DNA from: Neorhizobium alkalisoli
Lineage (GTDB): Bacteria > Pseudomonadota > Alphaproteobacteria > Rhizobiales > Rhizobiaceae
Length of the DNA: 64,000 nucleotides
Direction of reading: 5' to 3'
NCBI RefSeq assembly: GCF_007829835.1
Contig: NZ_VIWP01000003.1
Span: 682,001-746,000 of the forward strand
In this document: positions 43,947 through 53,377 of the stretch, in pieces
How the letters are laid out: each line of letters starts with the position of its first letter
Position numbering within the stretch: position 1 is the first letter of the stretch
Notes under the pieces: model-generated
Databases searched by the model: none
What the model saw: only the letters and a program-made list of their open reading frames with translations
Told to the model about the DNA's origin: nothing
Translations under genes and position numbers: made by a program

Positions 43947-44306
43947 TCAGACCGCTGCGCCGTCATAAGCATGCGACGAGAGTGCACGCGGATTGACGCC
44001 CTCGAGGCAGTTCACATTGATCGCCACCATCGGCGAACCGTCGGCCGGTGAATCGCCATAGGCAAAGCTCTCGATGCCGCAAGTCTTGCAGAACAGGTGC
44101 TGCAGCTTTTTCGTGTTGAACCGGTATTCGGTGAGATTGTCCTCGCCGGATTTCAGCATGAACGAACCGCGCGGCGCGAAAGCCAGCACGATGCCGAGCC
44201 GCTCGCAGCGCGAGCAATTGCAGGTGATCGTCTGGTCGAGATCGGTATCGGCTTCGTAGGAAACCGCACCGCACTGGCAGCTGCCGAGATAATGTTGCGT
44301 CGCCAT
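43947..44306 (-). CDS. GFA-family zinc protein inside urease operon
   Basis: 119-residue protein of the GFA (glutathione-dependent formaldehyde-activating enzyme-like) family. Zinc ligands CQCG (residues 10-13), the CNCSRCE site and the CKTCG pair are present. Few GFA proteins have a proven reaction. The gene begins two bases after ureB stops, which is tight operon spacing. Confidence 0.87.
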   Translation of the reverse strand: MATQHYLGSCQCGAVSYEADTDLDQTITCNCSRCERLGIVLAFAPRGSFMLKSGEDNLTEYRFNTKKLQHLFCKTCGIESFAYGDSPADGSPMVAINVNCLEGVNPRALSSHAYDGAAV

Positions 44307-44308
44307 GA

Positions 44309-44614
44309 TCAGAGCGCTCCCATGATCTTCTGCTGGAAACCATAGACCTCACGCTTGCCGGACAGCGGGATCAGCGTCACGGCACGGGTCTGGCCCGGCT
44401 CGAAACGCACTGCCGTGCCGGCCGGGATATCGAGCCGCATGCCGCGCGCCTTGTCGCGATCGAAGATGAGACCGTTATTGGTCTCGAAGAAATGGTAATG
44501 GCTGCCGACCTGAACCGGCCGGTCACCGGAATTGGAGACCTCGATCGAGATCACTGGCGCACCGGCATTCAGCTCGATTTCGCCTTGAGCAGCAATAACT
44601 TCGCCCGGAATCAT
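44309..44614 (-). CDS. ureB: Urease beta subunit
   Basis: 101-residue structural subunit of urease. [18 protein letters not shown] at the start and [11 protein letters not shown] in the middle are invariant family segments. It is separated from ureA by a DUF1272 gene, whereas in most bacteria ureA and ureB are adjacent. Confidence 0.97.
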   Translation of the reverse strand: MIPGEVIAAQGEIELNAGAPVISIEVSNSGDRPVQVGSHYHFFETNNGLIFDRDKARGMRLDIPAGTAVRFEPGQTRAVTLIPLSGKREVYGFQQKIMGAL

Positions 44615-44625
44615 GATACTCTCCC

Positions 44626-44877
44626 TTATGCCGCTTTCGGCGCGCAGCCTTCGGCTTTCAGAACACGTTTGGTCGACGCCGGATTGTTGACGAGCTTGGC
44701 TGCCGGCCGCACGGGGCGGCGCACCAGTTCACCGCTGCAATTCGGGCATACGCCTTCGAGCACATCCGTCGCGCAGGTGGCGCAGAACGTGCATTCGAAG
44801 GTGCAGATCATCGCCTCCCGGCTTTCCGGGGGAAGATCCTTGTCGCAGCATTCGCAGTTCGGACGCAGTTCCAGCAT
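44626..44877 (-). CDS. DUF1272 cysteine-rich protein
   Basis: 83-residue protein with the DUF1272 core: [12 protein letters not shown], then [12 protein letters not shown], then [12 protein letters not shown], about nine cysteines likely holding two zinc ions. The tail is basic. It sits between ureA and ureB, a position I recall from other rhizobial urease operons. Role unknown; metal handling for urease is possible by context. Confidence 0.85.
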   Translation of the reverse strand: MLELRPNCECCDKDLPPESREAMICTFECTFCATCATDVLEGVCPNCSGELVRRPVRPAAKLVNNPASTKRVLKAEGCAPKAA

Positions 44878-44886
44878 GAAACCTCC

Positions 44887-45189
44887 TCAGCGGATCGGTT
44901 CGTGCACGGTGACAAGCTTCGTTCCATCCGGAAAAGTCGCCTCCACCTGCACGTCATGGATCATCTCGGCAATGCCCTCCATCACCTGGTCGCGGGTGAC
45001 GACATGCGCGCCCGTTTCCATCAGGTCCGCGACAGAGCGGCCGTCGCGCGCACCTTCGACGACGTAATCGGTGATCAACGCGATTGCTTCGGGATAGTTC
45101 AGCTTGACGCCGCGCTCGAGACGACGACGAGCGACGATCGCCGCCATGGAAATCAGGAGCTTGTCTTTTTCTCTGGGCGTCAGGTTCAT
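44887..45189 (-). CDS. ureA: Urease gamma subunit
   Basis: 100-residue smallest urease subunit. It begins [17 protein letters not shown] and contains [22 protein letters not shown], both near-invariant. ATG 45189 is chosen because it starts the conserved sequence; the frame extends further upstream without homology. It begins 28 bases after ureD. Confidence 0.97.
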   Translation of the reverse strand: MNLTPREKDKLLISMAAIVARRRLERGVKLNYPEAIALITDYVVEGARDGRSVADLMETGAHVVTRDQVMEGIAEMIHDVQVEATFPDGTKLVTVHEPIR

Positions 45190-45217
45190 GGATCTACCGC
45201 TATTACTCGAATGAGAT

Positions 45218-46042
45218 TCAGATGTTCCAGACTTTCGGCACTGGAGCGCCATTACGCAATACGGAAATTGCCGGTACCAGGATTTTTCTCAGGTCAAACC
45301 CTGTCGGGGCCGTCAGGCGGGCAATCAGCTTGCCGTTCCAACAGCTTGCACCACCGGCCGCATCTCCGAGGCATTCCCTGAGCTTCGGCAGCATCGCCTC
45401 CGCCAGCGGGCCGGTATAAAGCAACGTGGCAAAGGCGACCTGGCCTGAAAGAACGGCCGCGGACTGGGAAAGAAGATCGATCTCGCCATCGAACTTCATC
45501 TCTTCGGCATGGATCAGCTGCCCGGCACGACGGATGCGCCAGCGATCGCGGAAGAAACCGAGATTGACGACCTCCCCCATCGCCCTGCGGCCGAGCAGGA
45601 CCGCTTCGACGGCCAGAAACTCGGAGTTTTCGGCAAGATCGACATCAATCCTGCGCGTCAGCGAGGCATGGTCGAAGAGGATGGTTTCCTGGGGAAGCCA
45701 ATGAAGCGATGCGTCCTTACCGACGGTGATGCGGGTAGAGACGAACGCCGTGTCGGCAGACGCCTTGTAGATCTTCTCGTTGGCCTGGGTCGTGACGGAA
45801 AGCTTAGTCGAATCAGCGGCGGCGACGGACCATTCGATCACGTCGCCGCCCGTCAGTCCCCCTGACGTATTGATGAGAATCGCCTCCATTTCAGGCGAAA
45901 AGGTTTCCGGAAGGCGAATTTTTGCGCAGCCTTCCTGGAAGAATTCGGAAAGCCGCGTGCGCCCGCCGAACGCCTTGGTTACAAGGCGTCCTGCACCCCT
46001 TGCCCGCTGCGGCGCATATTGATCGGCTGACTGCTGGTGCAC
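45218..46042 (-). CDS. ureD: Urease accessory protein UreD
   Basis: 274-residue scaffold protein that docks to apo-urease and receives UreF/UreG. Typical segments include [34 protein letters not shown] and [10 protein letters not shown]. It is the first ure gene. The ATG at 46042 lies 64 bases inside the end of the upstream esterase gene, so the two overlap and are probably co-transcribed or translationally coupled. Confidence 0.95.
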   Translation of the reverse strand: MHQQSADQYAPQRARGAGRLVTKAFGGRTRLSEFFQEGCAKIRLPETFSPEMEAILINTSGGLTGGDVIEWSVAAADSTKLSVTTQANEKIYKASADTAFVSTRITVGKDASLHWLPQETILFDHASLTRRIDVDLAENSEFLAVEAVLLGRRAMGEVVNLGFFRDRWRIRRAGQLIHAEEMKFDGEIDLLSQSAAVLSGQVAFATLLYTGPLAEAMLPKLRECLGDAAGGASCWNGKLIARLTAPTGFDLRKILVPAISVLRNGAPVPKVWNI

Positions 46043-47235
46043 GAGGTTCCCTCAAGTTCGGCTTGCGTTGCGCAGTCCGAAGCAATGCTCGTGCCAGTCT
46101 TTGCACCTGCATTCGTCTTGGCCGGTGCGGCTGTGGCAACGAGGTCGGTACTGTCCGCCTTGCTGAAGAAATCCCACATCCGGAAGGCCGGATCAACATT
46201 GCTGTCGAAAGCGGGCTTGGCAGGCGCCACAGCCGAAACCTTGGTGACGCCGGCAGCAGCGCTTTCCTTTGCCGCAGCAAGCACAGCCTGCGCACCGGCA
46301 ACCGGCTTTGGCCAGTCATGCGTGCCGTTTGCAAAGACGTAGGATGCGATGCGGGCGCCGTTCTTGCAGGTGCCGTAAATGCTGTAGGTCACGCCATCGA
46401 CCGTCTTCGGATCGTCATTGCCCTTGCAGCCGTCGAGATCGGTCCAGCGCTGGATCGCCGTCTTGAAACCATATTGCCAATAGGCGCTGCCGCCGCCGGC
46501 ATAGGGGTTCTGCTGGTCCTTGATACCGGCAAAGGCCATGATCGAGACCGGCTTGGCCGGGTTGCAGTTGGCCGCATCCGGGCCCCACTTGCCATCGACC
46601 TCGACCGGACGCCCGGCCCGCAGCGAATTGACGAAGCCGGCACCGGCAAAACCTTCGCCGCCCGAGCAGATATAGGCCGACAGCATGCGTCCGCCACCGG
46701 AATAACCGGAGGCAAAGACGCGGGCCGGATCGACGCAGAATTCCTGCTTCACGGTGTTCACCGCTGCGGAAATGAAGGCGATCTCATCCTGACCACCCTG
46801 GTCACCCGAGGGAAGGATGGACTTGGCAACCTGAACGAAAGGCACGTTCCAGCCAAAAGTGCCGGCGGCCTTGCCGGAAAGGCTGCCCTGCAGCGCAACG
46901 GCGATAAAGCCGTTCTTCTCGGCGACCTTGTCCCAGGACGAACGGGTGAACTGGCCGTCCGGATTGCTGTTCGAGCCATGGAAATCGAACACGACCGGAA
47001 CCTTGTCCTTGCCGGTATAGGAGGATGGGATGAAATAGATGCCCTGGCGCGTCACACCGCCGACATCAAAACTGATCGCATGGCGACCCGGCTCGATTGT
47101 TTCTCCGCAACCCGCGGCAGAAGCGCTGCCTGTCATGGCTCCGAAAAAGGTGGTGGCTCCCACGAGAGCAACCAGTGTCGCGGGGCGGGAGAAAGCCGAT
47201 CGAAACAAAATACCGGCCATGCGAGCAAGATCCAT
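45979..47235 (-). CDS. PHB-depolymerase/feruloyl-esterase-like exported hydrolase
   Basis: 418-residue alpha/beta hydrolase with a signal peptide ending near GSASA-AG. The oxyanion segment VVFDFHGSNSNP, nucleophile elbow FASGYSGGGRM (Ser in GYSGG) and the catalytic His in FANGTHDWPKP are seen, as in LpqC/PHB depolymerase-type esterases. After the catalytic His an extra 100-residue, Ala/Lys/Thr-rich C-terminal extension continues into the ureD start. ATG 47235 has GAGG before it; ATG 47220 is an alternative. The substrate is unknown. Confidence 0.85.
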   Translation of the reverse strand: MDLARMAGILFRSAFSRPATLVALVGATTFFGAMTGSASAAGCGETIEPGRHAISFDVGGVTRQGIYFIPSSYTGKDKVPVVFDFHGSNSNPDGQFTRSSWDKVAEKNGFIAVALQGSLSGKAAGTFGWNVPFVQVAKSILPSGDQGGQDEIAFISAAVNTVKQEFCVDPARVFASGYSGGGRMLSAYICSGGEGFAGAGFVNSLRAGRPVEVDGKWGPDAANCNPAKPVSIMAFAGIKDQQNPYAGGGSAYWQYGFKTAIQRWTDLDGCKGNDDPKTVDGVTYSIYGTCKNGARIASYVFANGTHDWPKPVAGAQAVLAAAKESAAAGVTKVSAVAPAKPAFDSNVDPAFRMWDFFSKADSTDLVATAAPAKTNAGAKTGTSIASDCATQAELEGTSCTSSQPINMRRSGQGVQDAL

Positions 47236-47380
47236 CAGCGCCTCATCATAGGTGCAAGAGGTGGTCAACAATGTGCGGAGTATTACTTCACTGGCCGCTT
47301 GATACCACAGCTCTACAGCATTTGACACGCCTGATTTGCTGCAATGCGATGCAAACATTCATATTGGATAATTAGTGGTA

Positions 47381-48076
47381 TTAAACCGTGAGGTGGCGCC
47401 TTGCTTCTGCCGTATCCAGCGTTTCCGCCGGCCCCTCATGCACGATTTCGCCACGATCCATGATGTAGACCTGATCCGCCAGCTCGCGGCAAAAGTCGAG
47501 ATATTGCTCGACCAGCAGGATCGCCATGCCGGTACTGTCGCGCAGATAGCGGATGGCCCGGCCGATATCCTTGATGATCGATGGCTGGATGCCTTCGGTC
47601 GGCTCGTCCAGCACGAGGATTTTTGGCCGCGTCACCATCGCCCTTCCGATCGCCAGCTGCTGCTGCTGACCGCCGGATAGATCGCCCCCGCGACGGCCGA
47701 GCATGGATTTCAGGACTGGGAACAGGTTGAAGATATCCTCGGGTATAAATTTGTCCTTGCGGGCAAGAGGCGCATAACCGCTCTGCAGATTTTCCTGCAC
47801 GGTCAGAAGCGGAAAGATTTCCCGGCCCTGCGGCACATAACCGATGCCGTGCTTGGCACGCGCATAGGGCGGCAGGCCGTTCAGCGTCTCGTTCTGAAAA
47901 CTGATCGTCCCGGCGCTGATCGCGTGCTGGCCGGTGACGGCGCGTAGAAGTGACGATTTCCCAACGCCATTGCGGCCGAGTACGCAGGTGATCTTGCCCA
48001 TTTCGGCCGTGAGCGACACCCCACGCAAGGCTTGTGCTGCGCCGTAGTGAAGATTGACGTTGTTGACTGTCAGCAT
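47381..48076 (-). CDS. urtE: Urea ABC transporter ATPase UrtE
   Basis: 231-residue LivF-type ATPase, second of two for the urea importer. Walker A GRNGVGKSS, signature LSGGQQQQLAIGRA, Walker B ILVLDEPTEGIQPS. VPQGREIFPLLTV is characteristic of UrtE. It follows urtD by three bases and closes the urt operon. Confidence 0.95.
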   Translation of the reverse strand: MLTVNNVNLHYGAAQALRGVSLTAEMGKITCVLGRNGVGKSSLLRAVTGQHAISAGTISFQNETLNGLPPYARAKHGIGYVPQGREIFPLLTVQENLQSGYAPLARKDKFIPEDIFNLFPVLKSMLGRRGGDLSGGQQQQLAIGRAMVTRPKILVLDEPTEGIQPSIIKDIGRAIRYLRDSTGMAILLVEQYLDFCRELADQVYIMDRGEIVHEGPAETLDTAEARRHLTV

Positions 48077-48079
48077 GGT

Positions 48080-48841
48080 TCAGCGCCCCAGATAATTCTC
48101 GATCACCTTCGGATCGCTCGATACGAAATCGATCGATCCTTCGGCCAGTACAGCCCCTTCCGCCAGACACGTCACCTTGACGCCGAGATCGCGGATGAAG
48201 CCCATGTCGTGTTCGACGACGACGACGGACCGGGTCTTGGCGATCTCACGCAACAGGATCGCCGTTTCCGCCGTCTCCGCATCGGTCATGCCCGCGACAG
48301 GCTCGTCGACCAGAAGCAGCTTTGGTTCCTGCGCCAAGAGCATGCCGATCTCCAGCCACTGTTTCTGGCCATGGGAAAGATTGGCGGCATATTCCTCCGC
48401 GCGATGTGTCAGCCGCACCGTCTCCAGGATTTCCTCGATCCGCGCCTTGTCCTCTGGCGTCAGCCTATAGAACAGCGTGCCGAACACGCCGCGGTCGCGG
48501 TTTAATGCAAGTTCCAGATTATCCCAGACCGTGTGGCTTTCGAACACGGTCGGCTTCTGGAATTTGCGGCCGATGCCGAGCTGGGCGATATCCGCCTCGT
48601 CCTTCTTGGTGAGGTCGATCGAATCCTCGAACAGGACTGTGCCACTGTCCGGCCGCGTTTTGCCGGTGATGATATCCATCATCGTCGTCTTGCCGGCGCC
48701 GTTCGGGCCGATGATGGCGCGAAGCTCTCCCGGTTCGACGACGAAGGACAGGGAATTGATCGCCTTGAACCCGTCGAAGGAGACGGAGACGTTTTCGAGA
48801 TAGAGCAGACTTTTCGTGCGTGTTTCGGCAATCGTGTTCAT
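48080..48841 (-). CDS. urtD: Urea ABC transporter ATPase UrtD
   Basis: 253-residue LivG-type ATPase. Walker A GPNGAGKTT, signature LSHGQKQWLEIG (the LSHGQ form is typical of UrtD), Walker B LLLVDEPVAGMT. ATG 48841 has GGAGTAAG upstream and lies four bases from the urtC stop; the frame to 48883 overlaps urtC and is rejected. Confidence 0.95.
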   Translation of the reverse strand: MNTIAETRTKSLLYLENVSVSFDGFKAINSLSFVVEPGELRAIIGPNGAGKTTMMDIITGKTRPDSGTVLFEDSIDLTKKDEADIAQLGIGRKFQKPTVFESHTVWDNLELALNRDRGVFGTLFYRLTPEDKARIEEILETVRLTHRAEEYAANLSHGQKQWLEIGMLLAQEPKLLLVDEPVAGMTDAETAETAILLREIAKTRSVVVVEHDMGFIRDLGVKVTCLAEGAVLAEGSIDFVSSDPKVIENYLGR

Positions 48842-48845
48842 GATC

Positions 48846-50021
48846 TTACTCCGCCGCCTGTGCTGCCGATGGGTTGACGGCATCCGTACCCACCCTGCCC
48901 TTTTCAGCCTCCGCCGCCGCCTTCATCGCCTTGCGGACGCGAAAACCATGCTGGATCGTGTCGACAATGCCCTTTGGCAGGAACAGCGTCACCGCGATGA
49001 ACAGGCCACCCAGTGCGAACAGCCAGAATTCGGGAAAGGCACCGGTAAAGAAGCTTTTTCCGGCATTGACGAGAACTGCACCGATGATCGGGCCGATCAG
49101 CGTGCCGCGCCCGCCGACCGCCGTCCAGACGACGATCTCGATCGAATTGGCCGGCGCGAATTCGCCCGGATTGATGATGCCGACCTGCGGCACGAAGAGC
49201 GCACCGGCAATGCCCGCGAACATGGCAGAGACGACGAAGGTGAAAAGCTTGATGTTCTCGACGCGAAAACCGAGGAAGCGAACCCGGCTTTCCGCATCGC
49301 GCACGCCGACCAGAACCTTGCCGAATTTCGAGCGGGTAATGGCGGAAGCGACGAGAAGGCAGAGCGCCAGCATGATTGCCGAGAGCGCGAAGAGCACTGC
49401 ACGCGTGCCATCCGCCTGCACCTGAAAACCAAGAATGTCCTTGAAATCGGTGAGGCCGTTATTGCCGCCGAACCCCATGTCGTTGCGGAAGAAGGCGAGC
49501 ATCAGCGCATAAGTCATCGCCTGGGTGATGATCGACAGATAGACGCCGTTGACGCGCGAGCGGAAGGCGAACCAGCCGAATACGAAGGCAAGCAGGCCGG
49601 GCACGAGCAGAACCATGGCCATGGCGACAACGAACCAGTCCATGCCATACCAAAACCACGGCAGTTCCTTGTAGTTCAGAAAAACCATGAAGTCGGGCAG
49701 GACCGGATTGCCATAGACGCCGCGGGGGCCGATCTGACGCATCAGGTACATGCCCATCGCATACCCGCCGAGCGCGAAGAAGGCGCCATGGCCGAGCGAA
49801 AGAATGCCGCAATAGCCCCAGACGAGATCGAGTGCCAGGGCAAGCAGTGCATAGCAGAGATATTTGCCGAACAGCGCCATCGCGTAGGTCGGGATATGAA
49901 ATGCGCTATCCGGCGGCGTCAGGAGATTGAGTGCCGGAACGAGGATCGCGATGCCGACGAGGACCACGATCATGGCGACGATCTTGCCCTCGAGGGCGCG
50001 CAGAATGAAGCCGGTAATCAT
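48846..50021 (-). CDS. urtC: Urea ABC transporter permease UrtC
   Basis: 391-residue LivM-type permease with about ten helices; conserved WGYCGILSLGHGAFFALGGY near residue 70 and VRDAESRVRFLGF in the coupling region. ATG 50021 overlaps the urtB stop by four bases (ATGA), showing translational coupling. The longer frame to 50471 is a shadow of urtB. Confidence 0.95.
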   Translation of the reverse strand: MITGFILRALEGKIVAMIVVLVGIAILVPALNLLTPPDSAFHIPTYAMALFGKYLCYALLALALDLVWGYCGILSLGHGAFFALGGYAMGMYLMRQIGPRGVYGNPVLPDFMVFLNYKELPWFWYGMDWFVVAMAMVLLVPGLLAFVFGWFAFRSRVNGVYLSIITQAMTYALMLAFFRNDMGFGGNNGLTDFKDILGFQVQADGTRAVLFALSAIMLALCLLVASAITRSKFGKVLVGVRDAESRVRFLGFRVENIKLFTFVVSAMFAGIAGALFVPQVGIINPGEFAPANSIEIVVWTAVGGRGTLIGPIIGAVLVNAGKSFFTGAFPEFWLFALGGLFIAVTLFLPKGIVDTIQHGFRVRKAMKAAAEAEKGRVGTDAVNPSAAQAAE

Positions 50022-51628
50022 GCTTCCACCGCCCTTCCCTTGAGCGCGAACAGGCCGCGCGGACGTTTTTGGATGAAAAGGATGATCAGCACGAGCACGA
50101 GGATCTTTCCGAGCACCGCGCCGACCGAGGGTTCGAGGAACTTGTTGAGGACCCCGAGCGAGAGAGCGCCCACCAGCGTGCCCCAAAGATTGCCGACACC
50201 GCCGAACACCACGACCATGAAACTGTCGATAATGTAGCTCTGGCCGAGGTTCGGAGAGACGTTGTCGATCTGCGACAGCGCCACCCCGGCGATCCCGGCA
50301 ATGCCTGAACCCAATGCAAAGGTCAGCGCATCGACCCAAGGGGTGCGGATGCCCATCGAGGATGCCATGCGGCGGTTCTGGGTGACGGCGCGCATATTGA
50401 GCCCGTAGGCCGATTTCTTCATGACGACGAGCAGCGTGAAGAAGATCGTCAGCGAGAAGACCAGGATCCACATGCGGTTCCAGGTAATGGTCATGCCGCC
50501 GACCGGGAAGGAACCGGACATCCAGGACGGATTGCCGACTTCCTGATTGGTCGGGCCAAAAATCGAGCGGATCGTCTGCTGCAGGATCAGCGACACGCCC
50601 CAGGTGGCCAGAAGCGTTTCCAGCGGCCGACCATACAGGAAGCGGATGACGCAGCGCTCGATGACGAAACCGACAGCACCGGTGACAAGGAAGGCGACCG
50701 GAAGTGCGATAGCCAGCGACCAGTCGAACAGGCCGGGCGCATGGGTGCGGATGACCTCCTGCACCATGAAGGTCGAATAGGCGCCAAGCATGACCATTTC
50801 GCCATGCGCCATGTTGATGATGCCCATGACGCCGAAGGTGATGGCAAGGCCGATCGCGGCAAGCAGAAGCACGGAGCCGAGCGACAGGCCGTACCAGACG
50901 TTCTGAACCATGTCCCAGAGCTGCTGCTCGGCCTCGATCGAGCCGATGGCCGAGTCGAGATCGCTCTTGAGGCTCGGATCGATGGAACTCGAAACGGAAT
51001 TCAGGATGCCGAGCGCGTTGCGACCACCGAGGCTCTTGATCGTCTTGATCGCATCGCGCTTTTCATCGACCGAGCGGTCGGAGGAAAGAACCGAAACAGC
51101 ACGCGCTTCCTGCATGCGGGCTTTAACTTCCGAATCCGTCTCCTTGGCGAGTGCCGCTTCAACCAGTGCCAGATTTTCAGGGCTCGGAGATGCGAGCACG
51201 GCATCGGCAGCGGCAAGCCGCACGCCGCGATCCGGGCTCATCAGCGTCAGGCCGCCCTTGGCGGCGTCGATGACACGGCGCAGGTTGTTATTGACCCTGA
51301 TCTTGGTGACGGCACTCTTAGAAGTCGGGCCAGCCGACGCGCCAGTCAACGGATCGATCAGTTCGAGGCCGGCATCGCCGGTCTTGCCGATGAAGACGGC
51401 GCTGTCGGATTTGCGGAAATAGAGATCGCCTTCCGAAAAAGCGTCGAGAGCCGGAACCACTTTCGGATCGCCGGTCGCGGCGATCTGCCCGATCAGCGTC
51501 TCGGCCTCGGCAAAATCGGCCTTGGCCAGCGCATCGATCAGCGGTTTTGGATCGGTGCCGGATTGCGCAAAGGCGGGTGCGGCGAAGGAAAGGATGATGA
51601 AAATTAGACTGATGATACGGATCAGCAT
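50018..51628 (-). CDS. urtB: Urea ABC transporter permease UrtB
   Basis: 536-residue LivH-type permease. As usual for UrtB it has a signal-like helix and a periplasmic helical domain of about 230 residues ahead of the membrane core, which starts near WYGLSLGSVLLLAAIGLAIT and holds GVMGIINMAHGEMVMLGAY. It is separated from urtA by 202 bases containing a rhizobial repeat. Confidence 0.95.
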   Translation of the reverse strand: MLIRIISLIFIILSFAAPAFAQSGTDPKPLIDALAKADFAEAETLIGQIAATGDPKVVPALDAFSEGDLYFRKSDSAVFIGKTGDAGLELIDPLTGASAGPTSKSAVTKIRVNNNLRRVIDAAKGGLTLMSPDRGVRLAAADAVLASPSPENLALVEAALAKETDSEVKARMQEARAVSVLSSDRSVDEKRDAIKTIKSLGGRNALGILNSVSSSIDPSLKSDLDSAIGSIEAEQQLWDMVQNVWYGLSLGSVLLLAAIGLAITFGVMGIINMAHGEMVMLGAYSTFMVQEVIRTHAPGLFDWSLAIALPVAFLVTGAVGFVIERCVIRFLYGRPLETLLATWGVSLILQQTIRSIFGPTNQEVGNPSWMSGSFPVGGMTITWNRMWILVFSLTIFFTLLVVMKKSAYGLNMRAVTQNRRMASSMGIRTPWVDALTFALGSGIAGIAGVALSQIDNVSPNLGQSYIIDSFMVVVFGGVGNLWGTLVGALSLGVLNKFLEPSVGAVLGKILVLVLIILFIQKRPRGLFALKGRAVEA

Positions 51629-51671
51629 GCTGTTGTCCCCCGGTTGATCGGACAGCCGACGGGCTTGGAAA

Positions 51672-51809
51672 GCCCCTCATCCGGCTGCCGCCACCTTCTC
51701 CCCGCTTGCGGGGAGAAGGACATTTGCCGCGCCCTCTCCGGTCTGCACCAGCGATCAGCATGGCACGTCCCCTCTCCCCGCAGGCGGGGAGAGGGTTAGG
51801 GTGAGGGGC
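51672..51809. repeat. Palindromic rhizobial repeat, copy 2, between urtA and urtB
   Basis: Begins GCCCCTCATCCGGCTGCCG and ends GTTAGGGTGAGGGGC. It carries hairpin arms CTTCTCCCCGC/GCGGGGAGAAG and CTCTCCCCGC/GCGGGGAGAG. Its reverse complement shares ends and both hairpins with 33738-33864. Inside the urt operon it could form strong RNA hairpins after urtA. Confidence 0.85.
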
Positions 51810-51830
51810 AGGTTTGCCCAGCTAGGCCAG

Positions 51831-53132
51831 TTACATCCCCTTGCCGCCGCACTTGCCGGTGGCGACGTTGAAGTTGCCGCAGGACATCGGCTTGCGCCAA
51901 TCGGAGATCAGGTTCTTGGAGTCCGGCAGGTAGTCGGACCATTCGTCGCCGACGACCTGGGCCGTCTGCTGCACGATGTCGAACTGGCCGTCGGCCTGGA
52001 TTTCGCCGATCAGAACCGGCTTGGTGATGTGGTGGTTCGGCATGACGGTGGAATAGCCGCCCGACAGGTTCGGAACCGAGACGCCGATGATCGAGTCCAG
52101 AACGGCATCAGTCTTGGTCGTGCCGGCAGCCTCGACGGCCTTCACCCAGGCGTTGAAACCGATATAGGCGGCTTCCATCGGGTCGTTGGTGACGCGCTTC
52201 GGGTTCTTGGTGAATGCCTTCCATTCCTTGATGAATTCGGCATTGATCGGCGCATCGACGGACTGGAAATAGTTCCAGGCGGCGAGATGGCCGACGAGCG
52301 GCTTGGTGTCGAGGCCGGCCAGTTCTTCTTCGCCGACCGAGAAGGCGACGACCGGAATGTCCTTGGCCTTGATGCCCTGGTTACCGAGTTCCTTGTAGAA
52401 CGGCACGTTCGCGTCGCCGTTAATGGTAGAGACGACGGCGGTCTTCTTGCCGGCCGAGCCGAAGGCCTTGATCTTCGAGACTTCCGTCTGCCAGTCGGAG
52501 AAACCGAACGGCGTGTAGTTGATCATGATGTCGCTTTCGGCGACACCCTTCGACATCAGATAGGCCTTGAGGATCTTGTTGGTCGTCTGAGGATAGACGT
52601 AGTCGGTGCCTTCGAGAACCCAGCGCTTCACGCCTTCGGTCTCGGCAAGGTAATCGACGGCCGGTATGGCCTGCTGGTTCGGCGCGGCACCGGTGTAGAA
52701 GATGTTGCGCGAGGATTCTTCACCCTCGTACTGGACCGGGTAGAACAGGATCGAGTTCAGTTCCTCGAAGACCGGCAGGACCGACTTGCGCGAAGACGAG
52801 GTCCAGCAACCGAAAACGGCCGCGACCTTGTCCTGCGAAATCAGCTGACGGGCCTTTTCGGCAAACAGCGGCCAGTCGGAGGCCGGGTCGACGACGACGG
52901 CTTCGAGCTTCTTGCCCAAAAGGCCGCCCTTCTTGTTCTGCTCGTCGATGAGCATCAGCATGACGTCTTTCAGCGTCGTTTCCGAAATCGCCATCGTGCC
53001 CGAAAGCGAATGGAGGACGCCGACCTTGATCGTGTCGTCTGCGGCAAAGGCGCCGGAAAGCGCGGTCGTGGACATGACGGCTGCAAGCAATGCGCCGCAA
53101 AATTTTGCCCCGATGGAAGATGTGAAAGTCAT
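51831..53132 (-). CDS. urtA: Urea ABC transporter substrate-binding protein UrtA
   Basis: 433-residue periplasmic urea-binding protein of the LivJ/FmdD type. The signal peptide ends near LSGAFA-AD (residue 30). The ligand-binding pattern ISETTLKDVMLMLIDEQN, FGCWTSSSRKSVLPV and LFYPVQYEGEE is characteristic of UrtA. First gene of urtABCDE; the urease operon lies just beyond urtE on the same strand. A palindrome upstream (53217-53236) may be an operator. Confidence 0.95.
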   Translation of the reverse strand: MTFTSSIGAKFCGALLAAVMSTTALSGAFAADDTIKVGVLHSLSGTMAISETTLKDVMLMLIDEQNKKGGLLGKKLEAVVVDPASDWPLFAEKARQLISQDKVAAVFGCWTSSSRKSVLPVFEELNSILFYPVQYEGEESSRNIFYTGAAPNQQAIPAVDYLAETEGVKRWVLEGTDYVYPQTTNKILKAYLMSKGVAESDIMINYTPFGFSDWQTEVSKIKAFGSAGKKTAVVSTINGDANVPFYKELGNQGIKAKDIPVVAFSVGEEELAGLDTKPLVGHLAAWNYFQSVDAPINAEFIKEWKAFTKNPKRVTNDPMEAAYIGFNAWVKAVEAAGTTKTDAVLDSIIGVSVPNLSGGYSTVMPNHHITKPVLIGEIQADGQFDIVQQTAQVVGDEWSDYLPDSKNLISDWRKPMSCGNFNVATGKCGGKGM

Positions 53133-53216
53133 TGGTTCGAACCCCTCTTCTTGTTCGTTTGCAACCAGATCTTAACCGTTGCTTAAGCGACTATCGGTTG
53201 CTGCAGCGCGAAACCA

Positions 53217-53236
53217 CATACGCAAAATGACGTATG
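53217..53236. promoter_or_regulatory. Palindrome upstream of urtA
   Basis: CATACG-N8-CGTATG, a perfect 6-base inverted repeat 85 bases upstream of the urtA start. The inner bases (CAAAATGA) are A-rich. It could bind a regulator of urea uptake; which one is unknown. No clear sigma-54 promoter was found in this gap. Confidence 0.45.
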
Positions 53237-53377
53237 CGAGGGGGAGAACCGGGAAGTTTTTGCGCATGTGGCAGGCGGGCCTTGTTGCGCCGCAAAGGCA
53301 CGGCCCGAGGGGCGCTCGGACATTCAGCTTGCTGTCAGCTGACCGGGGAAATGTCTTCTCACAACGGGAAGACATCG

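Noticed and set aside
48816..50237. 473-codon plus-strand open frame
   Set aside because: Antisense of urtC/urtB; charged, repetitive shadow composition.
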